A stretch of 64,000 bases of DNA from Candidatus Melainabacteria bacterium (GCA_016699165.1 CP064963.1:4960001-5024000), one strand, 5' to 3'. Counted from the stretch's first letter, positions 27,153 through 37,372 are shown. Notes: generated from the letters alone by a model not told the origin. Translations and numbers: made by a program.

Positions 27153-28657
27153 TTGGCTTTTAACCTTGGTAAATGTATGCGAGCAAGGGCAAGCAGGGCA
27201 ATAGGATTTTTTATGCTGTGTGCTTTTGCTTTGGATGAATCGAGAAAAGTTAAAAGCCCAGCTCGATCGTAGATAGTAAATTTCTTTTCTGATTGGCGTG
27301 AAAGTTCAGCTCGAAGACTCTTTGTGTCAAAGGGAAGTCGATTCGAACAATATAAAATTGTAAGTCCAACAGACTCACCTTGAATGGTTGAGACGTCTTC
27401 GAAAACCTCGGTGGCACCTTTGGCTATTGAGCCGCCGATTTCATCGTCCAGGTGCCAGGAACATGTGTTAATCGAGGCTATTCCACCTGGTTTTAAATGT
27501 TTTTTCAAATCTAAGAAAAAAGTCTTGGTGTATAGCATTGATGTTTGAATGTGATATGGAGCCGGTGTATCCATCACGATTAAATCGAATTGCTTGGTAC
27601 CAAGGTTGTGTACATAGGCTCTGGCATCGTCTATCACCAGTTTAAATTTAGGTGAGTTAATTTTGGAGAAGTACTTTAGACCTAAATTTGCAACCTCTTT
27701 ATCTATGTCTACTGTAGTAACTGAATATCCTTCTTCAAGTAAATGATTGGTCGAATTGAGGCTTCCCGAACCTATAACTAGAGCTTCACCTTTATTTTTG
27801 AGAAGTGCTCCAGGAAGCGCCGAGATGTAGTAATTGAACCAGTGCAAATCGCCGCTTTGATAATACGGCACTCCATCTAGATAAATTGCCTTGCCATCGG
27901 GCTCCTGGACGATGTCTATACGTTGGAAAGGAGAATACTTTGTCTCAATTATTTTTGGATTTTTTATGTACCAATAATCTTCAAGATATTTTTCCATCGC
28001 AATCTTGTCAATTTGAGGATAAAAATATGAGGCACCGCATACGGTGGCAAGACTCAAGATGGTTACTAATTTTCGATTGATAGACCAGTGCAATACCAGC
28101 GCGATTAATAGCCAAAATACAGTAATTAAAGCTTGCCAGGAAATAGAGGCGCTGACTCCAATTAATAAAAGACCAAGTATGGCACCGATTAATTCAAGCG
28201 CGTATAACTTTTTGAAAGAATTCGGAGTTTGACATAGTTTAGGGAGAAATAGAGCGAAAAAAGCGGAGAAAAATAAGCACCCAGTTGAGAATATTAGGCC
28301 CATTGCCAGCCACTCTAGATGCCATTCGTTCAAAACGGCAACCAGTAAACGAATGGATAAAGGCATCGATACAAGGGCGATGAAAGTAAAAATACCCCAA
28401 AGCTCAAGAACTCTTTGGCTTAAATTTTTACCAAGCCAATAAGCTAAGCTTGGTCCTAGCAAAATCATTACGGTGGCAGTCAGAGTGACAATTTCGGTTG
28501 AAAAAAAACACGACCCAAATTCGCGAACACAAACATATTGGCTTATGATGAGAATGGTCCCGCAAAGGATTAGAAGCCAATCTTTACGGGCCGACAATGC
28601 CAATATAACCTGTTTCTCCCGATGCTGAAGGCGGACCCAGTACGACGTCGGTGACAT
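27149..28657 (-). CDS. Membrane-bound spermidine-synthase-like protein
   Basis: A 502-residue protein with six to seven N-terminal spans (residues about 25-205), then a methyltransferase-fold domain of the spermidine synthase family from about residue 235. It has AIYLDGVPYYQSGDLHWFNY, a nucleotide-type loop ALVIGSGSLNS, VTTVDIDKEV and LIVMDTPAPY. The usual GGGDG loop is replaced by GSGS and the H-E motif of true aminopropyltransferases is not obvious (HWFNYY instead), so the substrate may differ. The frame begins at ATG 28657, overlapping the preceding gene's end by 74 nt; a TTG at 28603, after GGGAG, is an alternative start. It resembles fused membrane SpeE-like proteins found in many bacteria. 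Confidence 0.72.
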   Translation of the reverse strand: MSPTSYWVRLQHREKQVILALSARKDWLLILCGTILIISQYVCVREFGSCFFSTEIVTLTATVMILLGPSLAYWLGKNLSQRVLELWGIFTFIALVSMPLSIRLLVAVLNEWHLEWLAMGLIFSTGCLFFSAFFALFLPKLCQTPNSFKKLYALELIGAILGLLLIGVSASISWQALITVFWLLIALVLHWSINRKLVTILSLATVCGASYFYPQIDKIAMEKYLEDYWYIKNPKIIETKYSPFQRIDIVQEPDGKAIYLDGVPYYQSGDLHWFNYYISALPGALLKNKGEALVIGSGSLNSTNHLLEEGYSVTTVDIDKEVANLGLKYFSKINSPKFKLVIDDARAYVHNLGTKQFDLIVMDTPAPYHIQTSMLYTKTFFLDLKKHLKPGGIASINTCSWHLDDEIGGSIAKGATEVFEDVSTIQGESVGLTILYCSNRLPFDTKSLRAELSRQSEKKFTIYDRAGLLTFLDSSKAKAHSIKNPIALLALARIHLPRLKAN

Positions 28658-29186
28658 CGACCTGGCGACGGAAGCGAATGTCTACTGCTGTTCCGGTTGA
28701 TTCATAAAAAGGTCGCTTTCCGCTACCAGATGGCATGGGATTAACTACCGTGGCAGGTGGATTGGAAAGCTCTCCAAAATCTGATTGAGGCGCTATGAGT
28801 GGAGGCCAACCCTTGTCACCATTACCGGTGGGTCCTGCGGCTCCTTTCCCCTTGCCTTTGCCGTGACCGTGTCCGTGACCGTGTCCTACCGCTCCGCTAC
28901 CTGCACCATATGTGGTGTAGGCAATGTTATTTTGTTCTTTCTTTTTGCCTCCAAAGGCTACCACTGGTTTATTCAGCGGCTCTCCAGCGTGCTTTCCACC
29001 CTTAATTCGTCCTGGATTTCTAACTTCGTCGCGGATATAAGCATCCCAAGTTTTAGTCAAAACCACAGTATCGTCGGGTGGGTTTGGTCCTTTGTTATTG
29101 ACTACGATTGTCTGAGTACCAACTGCGCTATTGCGAATGGCAATCATACTTTCGCCATACATCTGCTCGTGACTTGCGCAATACAA
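28584..29186 (-). CDS. Distal segment in frame with the TadG-like gene (read-through part or remnant)
   Basis: This frame continues without shift from the TadG-like gene at 29292-30566 and is separated from it only by TGA at 29292-29294. The 35 codons between that stop and 29186 also look coding (for example LGKIPRGIIHIFKFNPDGTV). No convincing ribosome site was found before the candidate starts TTG 29186 or ATG 29162. The segment has a Gly/His/Lys-rich stretch (about residues 110-120 of this frame) and a Pro-rich middle. It is either the C-terminal half of one roughly 660-residue protein broken by a nonsense change, made by stop read-through, or a separate gene. Confidence 0.55.
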   Translation of the reverse strand: MYCASHEQMYGESMIAIRNSAVGTQTIVVNNKGPNPPDDTVVLTKTWDAYIRDEVRNPGRIKGGKHAGEPLNKPVVAFGGKKKEQNNIAYTTYGAGSGAVGHGHGHGHGKGKGKGAAGPTGNGDKGWPPLIAPQSDFGELSNPPATVVNPMPSGSGKRPFYESTGTAVDIRFRRQVDVTDVVLGPPSASGETGYIGIVGP

Positions 29187-29291
29187 CGGATAAGGTGTCA
29201 GTTGCTTACTTCTATAGTGAACAGTGCCATCTGGATTGAATTTGAAAATATGAATGATGCCGCGTGGAATTTTTCCAAGGTTTAAATAAGG

Positions 29292-30566
29292 TCAGCCCAT
29301 ACTAATAGGTGCAAGCCAAGTAACTGTTGAAGGACTTGGCATGTCCAACATTTGTTTTTGCATGTTGACGCACGAGTCTATATTGGCTTTAGTTGCCGCT
29401 CTTCTAAACCAGTCGTGCAATCCGACTTTCCACACATCGCCTGTAGGACGCATACTATTGCTGTCATCTAATGGCCAGGTTTTGTTTTGCATGTGAGAGC
29501 CGCCATCTATAGGGTAATCACCATTTTTAGATGTAAGCAAGTCCATGGGATCTTCTTCAGCTGCGCTCAAATTGGCATTTAAGTAACAGTCTTCCGGTCT
29601 TTGAATTTCTGGCACTCGACCATCGGGAAACGAGATGGATAGCGCTCCAGGAGCTGGAAGGGGGTCGTGCACAGTGGCTGGTTGGGCACAAGCAACGGCT
29701 TGAGTGTTGTATCCAGTTGCGCTGTGCAGATCTTTGATATTTTGTGTGGCTTCGGCTCTCACAATAGTGGGAAATTGATAAGCCAAACCAGGTATCGTTG
29801 TGCGCCAAGCTTTTCTGTCCACAATTTTGATTGAACTTCCTATTCCTCCAAAAACAAAATTGGTATCTAAATAAGGAATATTGACATATGACTTATAGAA
29901 ATCACCTGCCCTTTGACTTGAAGTTACAGCTGCTTTCGACTGTGGATTGGGTAGTGGGATGCCTGTGGCCGCGCCACCTTCAAGACAACCCAATTCTAGT
30001 TTGAGAGAATCGGCAATATAGGTTGAGCCGCCAGACATGCGAATGTGATTGCGGGTGTATGCGTCTTCGGCACTTGCATATAGTCGCACCTGATTGCCAT
30101 CTTTGTCGTAGCCAAAGCCGGTTTTAGTAAGAGAAGCTTTTAGTGCGGCAACGAGTGTATCTTTGGCAGTTAAAGCGTTTTGCAAGTCTTGTTTGGACAA
30201 GTCAATCATTACTTGTTGACCTAGCTTGTCTGCAATGATCATGTCAACTCTTGCAGTGCCAATAAGAGTGTTTATGCTTTTGACCGGTAGTGCGTATCCG
30301 TCGGCAGCTTGAGTGTAAGTACCAACTGGTGCAAAGTCTGAAAGTGATACAAAACCGCACTCAGGGGTTTCAACTACAATGCGGCTCAAATCTCTTGCCG
30401 CAGCTGCAGCTGCAGCTTCAATTGCAGTTTGTTGCTCGCCGCTTGTGCCCATTATTCGAACAAAACTGGTGCTGAAAAGTACTAAGGCAATCACCACTCC
30501 GACAATTATTGCCGTGATTAAAATAATCATGTTGCCGTGGGGATTCCTTGTTCGATACGTGCGCAT
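29292..30566 (-). CDS. TadG/TadE-like pilus-associated membrane protein
   Basis: A 424-residue protein with a short basic N terminus and one span (NMIILITAIIVGVVIALVLF), followed by an Ala-rich helix (TAIEAAAAAAARDLSRI) as in TadG/TadE-like Flp pilus proteins. The rest is extracytoplasmic with no recognised domain. It ends at a TGA followed by C, a context known to be leaky in bacteria, and the frame continues open for 235 codons beyond it. It is transcribed in the same direction as the membrane and spermidine-synthase-like genes downstream. A role in pilus or surface assembly is likely by family. Confidence 0.6.
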   Translation of the reverse strand: MRTYRTRNPHGNMIILITAIIVGVVIALVLFSTSFVRIMGTSGEQQTAIEAAAAAAARDLSRIVVETPECGFVSLSDFAPVGTYTQAADGYALPVKSINTLIGTARVDMIIADKLGQQVMIDLSKQDLQNALTAKDTLVAALKASLTKTGFGYDKDGNQVRLYASAEDAYTRNHIRMSGGSTYIADSLKLELGCLEGGAATGIPLPNPQSKAAVTSSQRAGDFYKSYVNIPYLDTNFVFGGIGSSIKIVDRKAWRTTIPGLAYQFPTIVRAEATQNIKDLHSATGYNTQAVACAQPATVHDPLPAPGALSISFPDGRVPEIQRPEDCYLNANLSAAEEDPMDLLTSKNGDYPIDGGSHMQNKTWPLDDSNSMRPTGDVWKVGLHDWFRRAATKANIDSCVNMQKQMLDMPSPSTVTWLAPISMG

Positions 30567-30594
30567 TTGTCTCTACCCCCAAGATCAGACCCTT

Positions 30595-31323
30595 TTACAA
30601 TTTAAGCACTAAAATGTCGCGTCCGGTGCCTTTTGATGTGTTTTTCTTTTGCCAAGTGATTCTTCGAGTTTTTCCGTGTTCAAAACGTCTAAATGATTCT
30701 TCCACTGACTCATTTGAGTTTGTATTTTCACCCAACTCCAAAAAATCGTAGATTTCAAAAATGTCTTTTGTCACATCGGCAGTTTGCATGTTGTACTCTC
30801 CGCCAAGCTCGTTCAAAGCAATTTGAAGTGCTTCATCTAAAGCCTCTTCTTTATTTGCCCCTTGCCCGGTGTAGACCCGCTCTAGTAAAGGCTTTGCAGC
30901 ATCTTTAATGGCGACTGAAGCATTTTTATAAACCCGTTTGCAAATAGTAGCGTGTCCCATCTCGTGAGCTTTTGTGCGCTCATCGGGAGAGGGAGGATAC
31001 AAAATTTCTATGGGCAACGAAAGGCTTGCATGTACTGTTGAAATCTTAAGGCGAATTAGACACTTATTGTTTTCGTTTACTTCTTCCAATATGTCGTAGT
31101 CCATTAGGCTCTCAAGCACAAATTTATAGTCACAGCGAGCCTTTGTATCTGGACCAAACTCGGTTAGGATATCAGCTTGTTTTACATATTTGGTTTTAAT
31201 TGTAGGCTCAGCTGTAAGCACATCAACTGTCATGTGGCTCTTCAAAGCGAAAATGGAACAGAATAATGCTGCACAACAAATTTGGGTAGCTATGAGCATT
31301 CGAAGTCTAAGAAAAGTTTTCAT
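30595..31323 (-). CDS. Exported HExxH putative metalloprotease-like protein
   Basis: A 242-residue protein with an N-terminal hydrophobic signal segment (residues about 8-27) and the motif AHEMGHATIC near residue 120, which fits a zinc-protease HExxH signature. The region before it is beta-rich. I cannot see a third zinc ligand with confidence, and the family (DUF922-like or other) was not established. It follows rarA on the same strand by 16 bp and precedes the TadG-like gene. Peptidase function is inference from the short motif. Confidence 0.5.
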   Translation of the reverse strand: MKTFLRLRMLIATQICCAALFCSIFALKSHMTVDVLTAEPTIKTKYVKQADILTEFGPDTKARCDYKFVLESLMDYDILEEVNENNKCLIRLKISTVHASLSLPIEILYPPSPDERTKAHEMGHATICKRVYKNASVAIKDAAKPLLERVYTGQGANKEEALDEALQIALNELGGEYNMQTADVTKDIFEIYDFLELGENTNSNESVEESFRRFEHGKTRRITWQKKNTSKGTGRDILVLKL

Positions 31324-31339
31324 AGATTAACCTCAAATA

Positions 31340-32590
31340 TTATGTGCCCAATTTACCCTCAAAACCGCGCTTAGTTGGATTGTAGTATTTGCGCTTGCTC
31401 AATTCTTCAGGCAGGCATTTCATGTCTGCTTTGCCTTCTTCAAAGTCATGAGCGTATTTATAGCCTCGCCCGTATCCAATTTCGTTCATTAGTTTGGTTG
31501 GGGCGTTTCTTAAATGAAGCGGAACCGGGTGGGCAAAAGTGTTGTTGGCGTCTTTTGCCGCTTGATTGTAAGCCACATAAACAGCGTTTGACTTGGGAGA
31601 AAGTGCCATATAGACCACAACTTGGGCAAGTGCCAATTTCCCCTCGGGCATACCGACTAATTGAACAGCTTGCATGGCAGAAACAGCCTGGCTGAGCGCC
31701 TGGGGCGAGGCAAGTCCTATGTCTTCAGAAGCAAATCGCACCAGGCGTCTTGCTACATAAATAGGATCTTCGCCAGCTTCTAACATGCGAGCAAGCCAGT
31801 AAAGTGCAGCGTCAGCATCTGAATTTCTGATTGATTTGTGCAGAGCTGAAATTAAATTGAAATGATTCTCGCCGTCTTTGTCATATTTGAGCATTGCCTT
31901 TTGTACGGCTTGCTTTATGTCATTTTCGTTGACTTCAGACCTGTTTTCGCGAGCGGCCATCATCACCGCTAATTCAAGGCTATTGAGTGCTGAGCGTGCG
32001 TCTCCCGAAGATAAATTACCAAGCAATGAAAGCAAATCGTCTTCTACAGTTATTTTAGACTCGCCCAAACCTCGCTGTGAATCAGCCAGTGCTTGCTTTA
32101 AAATATTTACGACGTCTTCTATTGATAACTCAGTGAGGACAAAAACTTTCATCCGAGACAAAAGCGCGCCGTTTAATTCAAATGACGGATTCTCGGTGGT
32201 GGCGCCAATTAAAACGATAGTGCCATTTTCTACATAAGGAAGAAATGCGTCTTGCTGGGCTTTATTAAAACGATGAATTTCATCTACAAATAAAACAGTA
32301 AGTCGATTTTCAATTTTGCGCAGTGCTTCGGCGGTTGCCATCACATTTTTAATTTCTTTGATGCCCGATACCACGGCCGAGAATGACACCCAGTCACAAT
32401 TGGTCGAGTTGGCGACAATATTTGCAAGGGTGGTTTTGCCTACACCAGGCGGTCCCCACAATATAAAAGATGACAATTTTTTTGAGTCAATCATGGCAGA
32501 CAGCATGCCGCCTGGACTGACAATATTTTCTTGCCCGACAAATTCGGATAAGTTGCGAGGCCGCATACGATCGGCAAGTGGTTGTTTCAT
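31340..32590 (-). CDS. rarA: Replication-associated recombination ATPase RarA (MgsA)
   Basis: A 416-residue AAA+ ATPase that acts at stalled replication forks. It has Walker A WGPPGVGKTTLANIVA near residue 46, Walker B LFVDEIHRF, sensor LIGATTENPSF, and the C-terminal MgsA region (YVARRLVRFASEDIGLASP; HLRNAPTKLM near the end). Length is normal. The ATG at 32590 is preceded by a short intergenic gap holding the small hydrophobic frame at 32610-32708. It lies downstream of uvrC and radA, forming a repair cluster. Confidence 0.95.
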   Translation of the reverse strand: MKQPLADRMRPRNLSEFVGQENIVSPGGMLSAMIDSKKLSSFILWGPPGVGKTTLANIVANSTNCDWVSFSAVVSGIKEIKNVMATAEALRKIENRLTVLFVDEIHRFNKAQQDAFLPYVENGTIVLIGATTENPSFELNGALLSRMKVFVLTELSIEDVVNILKQALADSQRGLGESKITVEDDLLSLLGNLSSGDARSALNSLELAVMMAARENRSEVNENDIKQAVQKAMLKYDKDGENHFNLISALHKSIRNSDADAALYWLARMLEAGEDPIYVARRLVRFASEDIGLASPQALSQAVSAMQAVQLVGMPEGKLALAQVVVYMALSPKSNAVYVAYNQAAKDANNTFAHPVPLHLRNAPTKLMNEIGYGRGYKYAHDFEEGKADMKCLPEELSKRKYYNPTKRGFEGKLGT

Positions 32591-32609
32591 AGTCTGAATA
32601 GTGGACAGC

Positions 32610-32708
32610 TTAAAACGCGCCCATTACTGACGGAAGCAAACTGGCTAGAAAAGTAAGCAACACGGCTAGAACTATCCAGCGCTGATGTTTTCTGAAGAAA
32701 TTCGACAT
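32610..32708 (-). CDS. Small 32-residue hydrophobic peptide between uvrC and rarA
   Basis: ATG at 32708 opens a 32-codon frame ending in TAA at 32610. The product is a short single-span peptide with a basic start (MSNFFRKHQRWIVLAVLL). An extended -10 box TGATACAAT stands 7 nt before the ATG, which would place transcription start at or next to the ATG (leaderless). No -35 box was seen. It could be chance; the charge-then-span design is typical of small membrane peptides. Confidence 0.4.
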   Translation of the reverse strand: MSNFFRKHQRWIVLAVLLTFLASLLPSVMGAF

Positions 32709-32724
32709 GCAAAATATTGTATCA

Positions 32725-34653
32725 CTAGTTTTGAGCTGGATTATTCAGGCTTGTAAAGATAGACTGGGCTTGAGCCTTGCCTAGCCCGGGAACCTGCATC
32801 AGCTCTTCAAGTGTAGCTTCCTTAAGCTTATCGAAGCTACCAAAATGATCTAGTAATAATTTGCGCCGCACTTTGCCAACCCCGCTCAGTTTGTCAATAT
32901 TCGAGCTTATGGACCGCTTGGCACGTAGTTTGCGATGGAAAGTCAAAGCAAATCTATGCGCTTCGTTACGTGCCTTTTGCAAAACGAATAAACCTTCGTT
33001 ACGTCTGCTAAGTAGTATGGGGTCGCTTTTATTTGGCAAAAATATTTCTTCGCGCTTTTTTGCTAGACCAATTATGTCGCGCTCAGCCAGCTTGAATACA
33101 GGTTCTTCTTGCTCAAGTTCGCTTAGCGCTTCAAGGGCGGCAGACAATTGACCTTTGCCACCGTCTATTATTATTAAGTCGGGAAGCGGCTTTTGGTCTT
33201 TTACCAGTCGAGTGTATCTGCGTTTGACCACTTCTTTCATTGAGGCAAAGTCATTTGGCTCGCCCTCTACCGACTTGATTTTAAATGTGCGATACATTCC
33301 TTTAGCTGGTTTTCCATATTGGAAAACGACCATGCTTGCGACGTTGTCTGTGCCTTGAATATTTGAGATATCAAAACATTCGATATGTTCAGGCACATTT
33401 TTTAATCCTAATTCTTCTTTTAATTGAGTAAGCACAGGGTCCATTTCGGCCTTGCTTGGATTATCGCGAGATATGGATGCTATCTCATTTTCAAGCGTCA
33501 TCTTGGCGTTGCGACTGGACATTTCGATGAGCTTTGTTTTGTCGCCACGTTGTGGAACTAAGATAGTGACATTTCTGCCAAACTGACTTTTGCTTTGCAA
33601 TAATTCAAGCAACATGTGCTCATCTGGTAATTTGTGTTTTAGGATCACTTCGCGCGGTATAGAAATATCTTCGCAGTTTGCATAATATTGATCTATAAAG
33701 CTCTCGTAAGCCTCATCCCATCCGGTTTGGTCTGTGAGTGGAATATTTACACACTCAGAAGATATTAGCTTGCCCTCGCGCACACGCATGAGACAAACAG
33801 ATAAATTCGTGTATGTATGCGCTTCTCCAAAGACGTCATAACTTATTTTTTCACTTTCAAAAAAGACTTGTTGGCGTTCTATTACTGTAGACAACGCTTT
33901 TAGCCTATCGCGATATTTTGCAGCCGTCTCAAAATCTAAATTCTCAGAGGCGCTCTCCATGTCATGTTTGAGCTGCTCCACTACTTCTTTTTGACGACCA
34001 GCTAAAAACATTTCGACCTGGTGGGTCATTTTGTTATAGTCAGATTCTTCAATCAATTTTTGACATGGTGCAAGACAAAGACCGATATGATAATTCATGC
34101 ACGGACGGTCTTTAAACAAAGGCGTTTTGCGCTGGCGCATGGGAAATACTTTGCGCAATATGCGCACTGTCTCCCACATTGCAGAAGCCTGTACATATGG
34201 ACCAAATATTTTTGCTTTAGGATTTGTATGTCTGAATCTAACCGGGTCGCGAATCATCACGAGTCGTGGATAAGCGACATCATAGGTGATGGCAAGCCAG
34301 GGATAACGCTTATCGTCTTTGAGTGCGATATTGTAGCGTGGCATGTGCTTTTGAATAAGAGTGGCTTCAAGCAGAAGCGCCTCTTTTTCAGAATTAGTCA
34401 AAATGGTATCAAGCGTAAACACTTTGGGAACCATCACCGCAAGCTTGGGACGCTCACGCCAACTTGCCTGGTTCCAGTAGGAGCGCACGCGTGATTTGAG
34501 CGAGACTGCCTTACCTATATAGATAATCTCGCCTTTGGCATTGGAGAAGAGATAGCAACCAGGCTGGTCGGGCAACGACCGCACTTGATTTAAGATTCTA
34601 GTTTGGGTGTCGCTTAACTTTTCGCTTGTGCTGTCGTTGTCTTGCGAATTCAT
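32725..34653 (-). CDS. uvrC: Excinuclease ABC subunit C
   Basis: UvrC makes both incisions in nucleotide excision repair. The 642-residue product has the GIY-YIG domain (PGCYLFSNAKGEIIYIGKA, residues about 30-50), then the Cys-containing CMNYHIGLCLAPC region, the UVR segment (DFETAAKYRDRLKAL), and the RNase H-like domain with DISNIQG and LIIIDGGKGQL. It ends with helix-hairpin-helix repeats (LSGVGKVRRKLLLDHFG; VPGLGKAQAQSI). Its ATG overlaps the end of radA by 4 nt, so the two are translationally coupled. Confidence 0.96.
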   Translation of the reverse strand: MNSQDNDSTSEKLSDTQTRILNQVRSLPDQPGCYLFSNAKGEIIYIGKAVSLKSRVRSYWNQASWRERPKLAVMVPKVFTLDTILTNSEKEALLLEATLIQKHMPRYNIALKDDKRYPWLAITYDVAYPRLVMIRDPVRFRHTNPKAKIFGPYVQASAMWETVRILRKVFPMRQRKTPLFKDRPCMNYHIGLCLAPCQKLIEESDYNKMTHQVEMFLAGRQKEVVEQLKHDMESASENLDFETAAKYRDRLKALSTVIERQQVFFESEKISYDVFGEAHTYTNLSVCLMRVREGKLISSECVNIPLTDQTGWDEAYESFIDQYYANCEDISIPREVILKHKLPDEHMLLELLQSKSQFGRNVTILVPQRGDKTKLIEMSSRNAKMTLENEIASISRDNPSKAEMDPVLTQLKEELGLKNVPEHIECFDISNIQGTDNVASMVVFQYGKPAKGMYRTFKIKSVEGEPNDFASMKEVVKRRYTRLVKDQKPLPDLIIIDGGKGQLSAALEALSELEQEEPVFKLAERDIIGLAKKREEIFLPNKSDPILLSRRNEGLFVLQKARNEAHRFALTFHRKLRAKRSISSNIDKLSGVGKVRRKLLLDHFGSFDKLKEATLEELMQVPGLGKAQAQSIFTSLNNPAQN

Positions 34654-36158
34654 ATCATTGTAGAAGTCGGGGTTGAAGTCGAAGGCAAAGTTGAAGTTTG
34701 AGTCGGCGCTTGTGTCTGGTTTTGTGTTTTTGCCTTAGCTAGAAGCTGTGGCATAACTTGTTCGAAAACGTCTTTGACGTTGTCTACGCCTACAACTTTC
34801 ATTTTGCCTGGATTTTTACTCAAAGGCAAATTAGCTTTTGGCACGTATGCATGCGTGAATCCAAGCCTTTGCGCCTCAAGTAATCTTTTTTCTAAATCGG
34901 CTACTGCTCTTATTTCTGCAGTCAGACCGATTTCGCCAATAAAGACCGAGCCTGGATCTAAAGATCGATCCATATAAGAGGTCGCAATAGCAATACAAAC
35001 TCCCAGATCGCCTGCCGGATCGTTTAAATCAAGACCACCTACCACGTTTACATAAACATCTGCGCGACCTAGACTCATCGACATTTTCTTTTCCAGTACT
35101 GCAATTATTTGAAGCAGTCTGTTTGTATCCCAGCCATTTGCAAGTCTTTTGGGTGAGGAGTTAGCGCCTGCATTTGAATTGGCAACAAGTGCCTGCACTT
35201 CTAAAAAGAGACTGCGTCTGCCTTCTTGCGCCGAAATTATAGCCGTGCCAGATGGTGCTTGTTTTTTGCCGACTAAGTGTAGTCGCTCGCCCAATAATAA
35301 TTCAGACGGGTTATCGACTGTTTTTAAACCATCTTCAGTCATCGTGAAAATAGCAGAGACTTGAGTAGAGCCAAATCTATTTTTGATAGTTCTAAGTACA
35401 CGCAATCTGCGCGTGCGATCACCTTCGAAAATCAAGACTACATCTACCATATGCTCAAGCACGCGTGGACCTGCAATAGAACCATCTTTGGTGACATGTC
35501 CAACTAGAATGACGCTAGTATTTGCCTCTTTGGCTGTGTCAATTATGAGCTGGGCTGATTCTCGAACCTGGCTTACTGAGCCTGATGCGCTTGAAATTTG
35601 AGGATGATAAATTGATTGAATACTATCTATTATTGCAACTTGTGCTTTTGCATCAGTTAATTTCTGGGCAATTTCTTGCGTGTTGTGCGAGCCGTCTAAA
35701 TAAATTTGAGCATTGCCAAAACCAAGCCTCTCTGCGCGAAGCTTGACCTGACCTTTTGATTCTTCGCTTGCAAAATACAAGACTTTGTTCGATTTTGATT
35801 TAGACAAGGCACCTGCAAGTTGCAACAAAAGCGTCGATTTGCCAATACCTGGTTCGCCCGAAATTAAAATGACACCGCCAGGCACAAGTCCGCCTCCAAG
35901 CACTTCGTCTACATCATTTATAGATGTAGGCAGTCTTTGAGCGTCGCCAAAATCAACATCTTCAAGCAAAGACAAGGGCTCGCTTAAAAGCGATTTGCCC
36001 GTGTTTAATACACTTGCGCCTCTTATTCCTAAAGCAGGTGCAAGCGCCATTTCTTCGACCACAGTGCCCCAGGCGCCGCAATCTGTGCACTTGCCTAGAT
36101 AGCCACTAGATTCGAATCCGCAATCCTGACAAAGCCAGCGAGACTTGGTTTTAGCCAT
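34650..36158 (-). CDS. radA: DNA repair protein RadA (Sms)
   Basis: A 502-residue branch-migration factor for recombination intermediates. It has the N-terminal four-Cys zinc finger (C10, C13, C24, C27), Walker A GEPGIGKST at about 101-109, the RadA signature KNRFGST, and a Lon-protease-like C-terminal domain. The last roughly 35 residues form an extra Thr/Gln/Pro-rich tail not usual in the family. It is the first gene of the radA-uvrC pair. Confidence 0.95.
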   Translation of the reverse strand: MAKTKSRWLCQDCGFESSGYLGKCTDCGAWGTVVEEMALAPALGIRGASVLNTGKSLLSEPLSLLEDVDFGDAQRLPTSINDVDEVLGGGLVPGGVILISGEPGIGKSTLLLQLAGALSKSKSNKVLYFASEESKGQVKLRAERLGFGNAQIYLDGSHNTQEIAQKLTDAKAQVAIIDSIQSIYHPQISSASGSVSQVRESAQLIIDTAKEANTSVILVGHVTKDGSIAGPRVLEHMVDVVLIFEGDRTRRLRVLRTIKNRFGSTQVSAIFTMTEDGLKTVDNPSELLLGERLHLVGKKQAPSGTAIISAQEGRRSLFLEVQALVANSNAGANSSPKRLANGWDTNRLLQIIAVLEKKMSMSLGRADVYVNVVGGLDLNDPAGDLGVCIAIATSYMDRSLDPGSVFIGEIGLTAEIRAVADLEKRLLEAQRLGFTHAYVPKANLPLSKNPGKMKVVGVDNVKDVFEQVMPQLLAKAKTQNQTQAPTQTSTLPSTSTPTSTMI

Positions 36159-36259
36159 AACTAAACTCCGTTTAATTAGTCTTATCTATCAAACGCACTT
36201 AAGATTGCACTTGGCATGATTGGCGCCCCTAAGCAATTCTTCCGTGGAGGGTGGATATA

Positions 36260-36541
36260 ATGATAACGTGTCTTTTAGCTTTGAGCAGCACTCTGAGCCT
36301 AATTCCCTCGCAAGGGGACTTGTCTGGCTATAACTTCGACAACTCATCTAAGCCAGATGTATATATCGTCGCTCAAAAGTATCCTTCAAACAGGTATCCT
36401 TATAGTCCAGACCCTAAAGGTGACGATCCGGCTGATGAAGTCCACGACCCGGACCTGCCTGCAAATCAAGCAGCAGATGCTGCAAGGCCACCCAAAGATG
36501 TCTATGGCGGAGCAATCCCCAATGGTAAAAATCCCTACTAA
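36260..36541 (+). CDS. Small exported protein upstream of lgt
   Basis: A 93-residue protein with a short hydrophobic start (MITCLLALSSTLSLIPSQG), then a Pro/Asp/Tyr-rich hydrophilic remainder with no recognised motif. I prefer ATG at 36260, 9 nt after GGAGG, to the GTG at 36251. It ends 9 bp before lgt and is probably co-transcribed with it. It lacks a lipobox cysteine, so it is not evidently a substrate of Lgt. Confidence 0.5.
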   Translation: MITCLLALSSTLSLIPSQGDLSGYNFDNSSKPDVYIVAQKYPSNRYPYSPDPKGDDPADEVHDPDLPANQAADAARPPKDVYGGAIPNGKNPY

Positions 36542-36550
36542 TAGGTAACT

Positions 36551-37348
<798 letters not shown>

Positions 37349-37372
37349 TTGCTTATTAGAGCTATTTGCAAT

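Noticed and set aside
28584..30566. Alternative genetic code with TGA as a sense codon
   Set aside because: TGA ends several well-supported genes here (for example at 53397-53399 and 25801-25803), so a local event is more likely.
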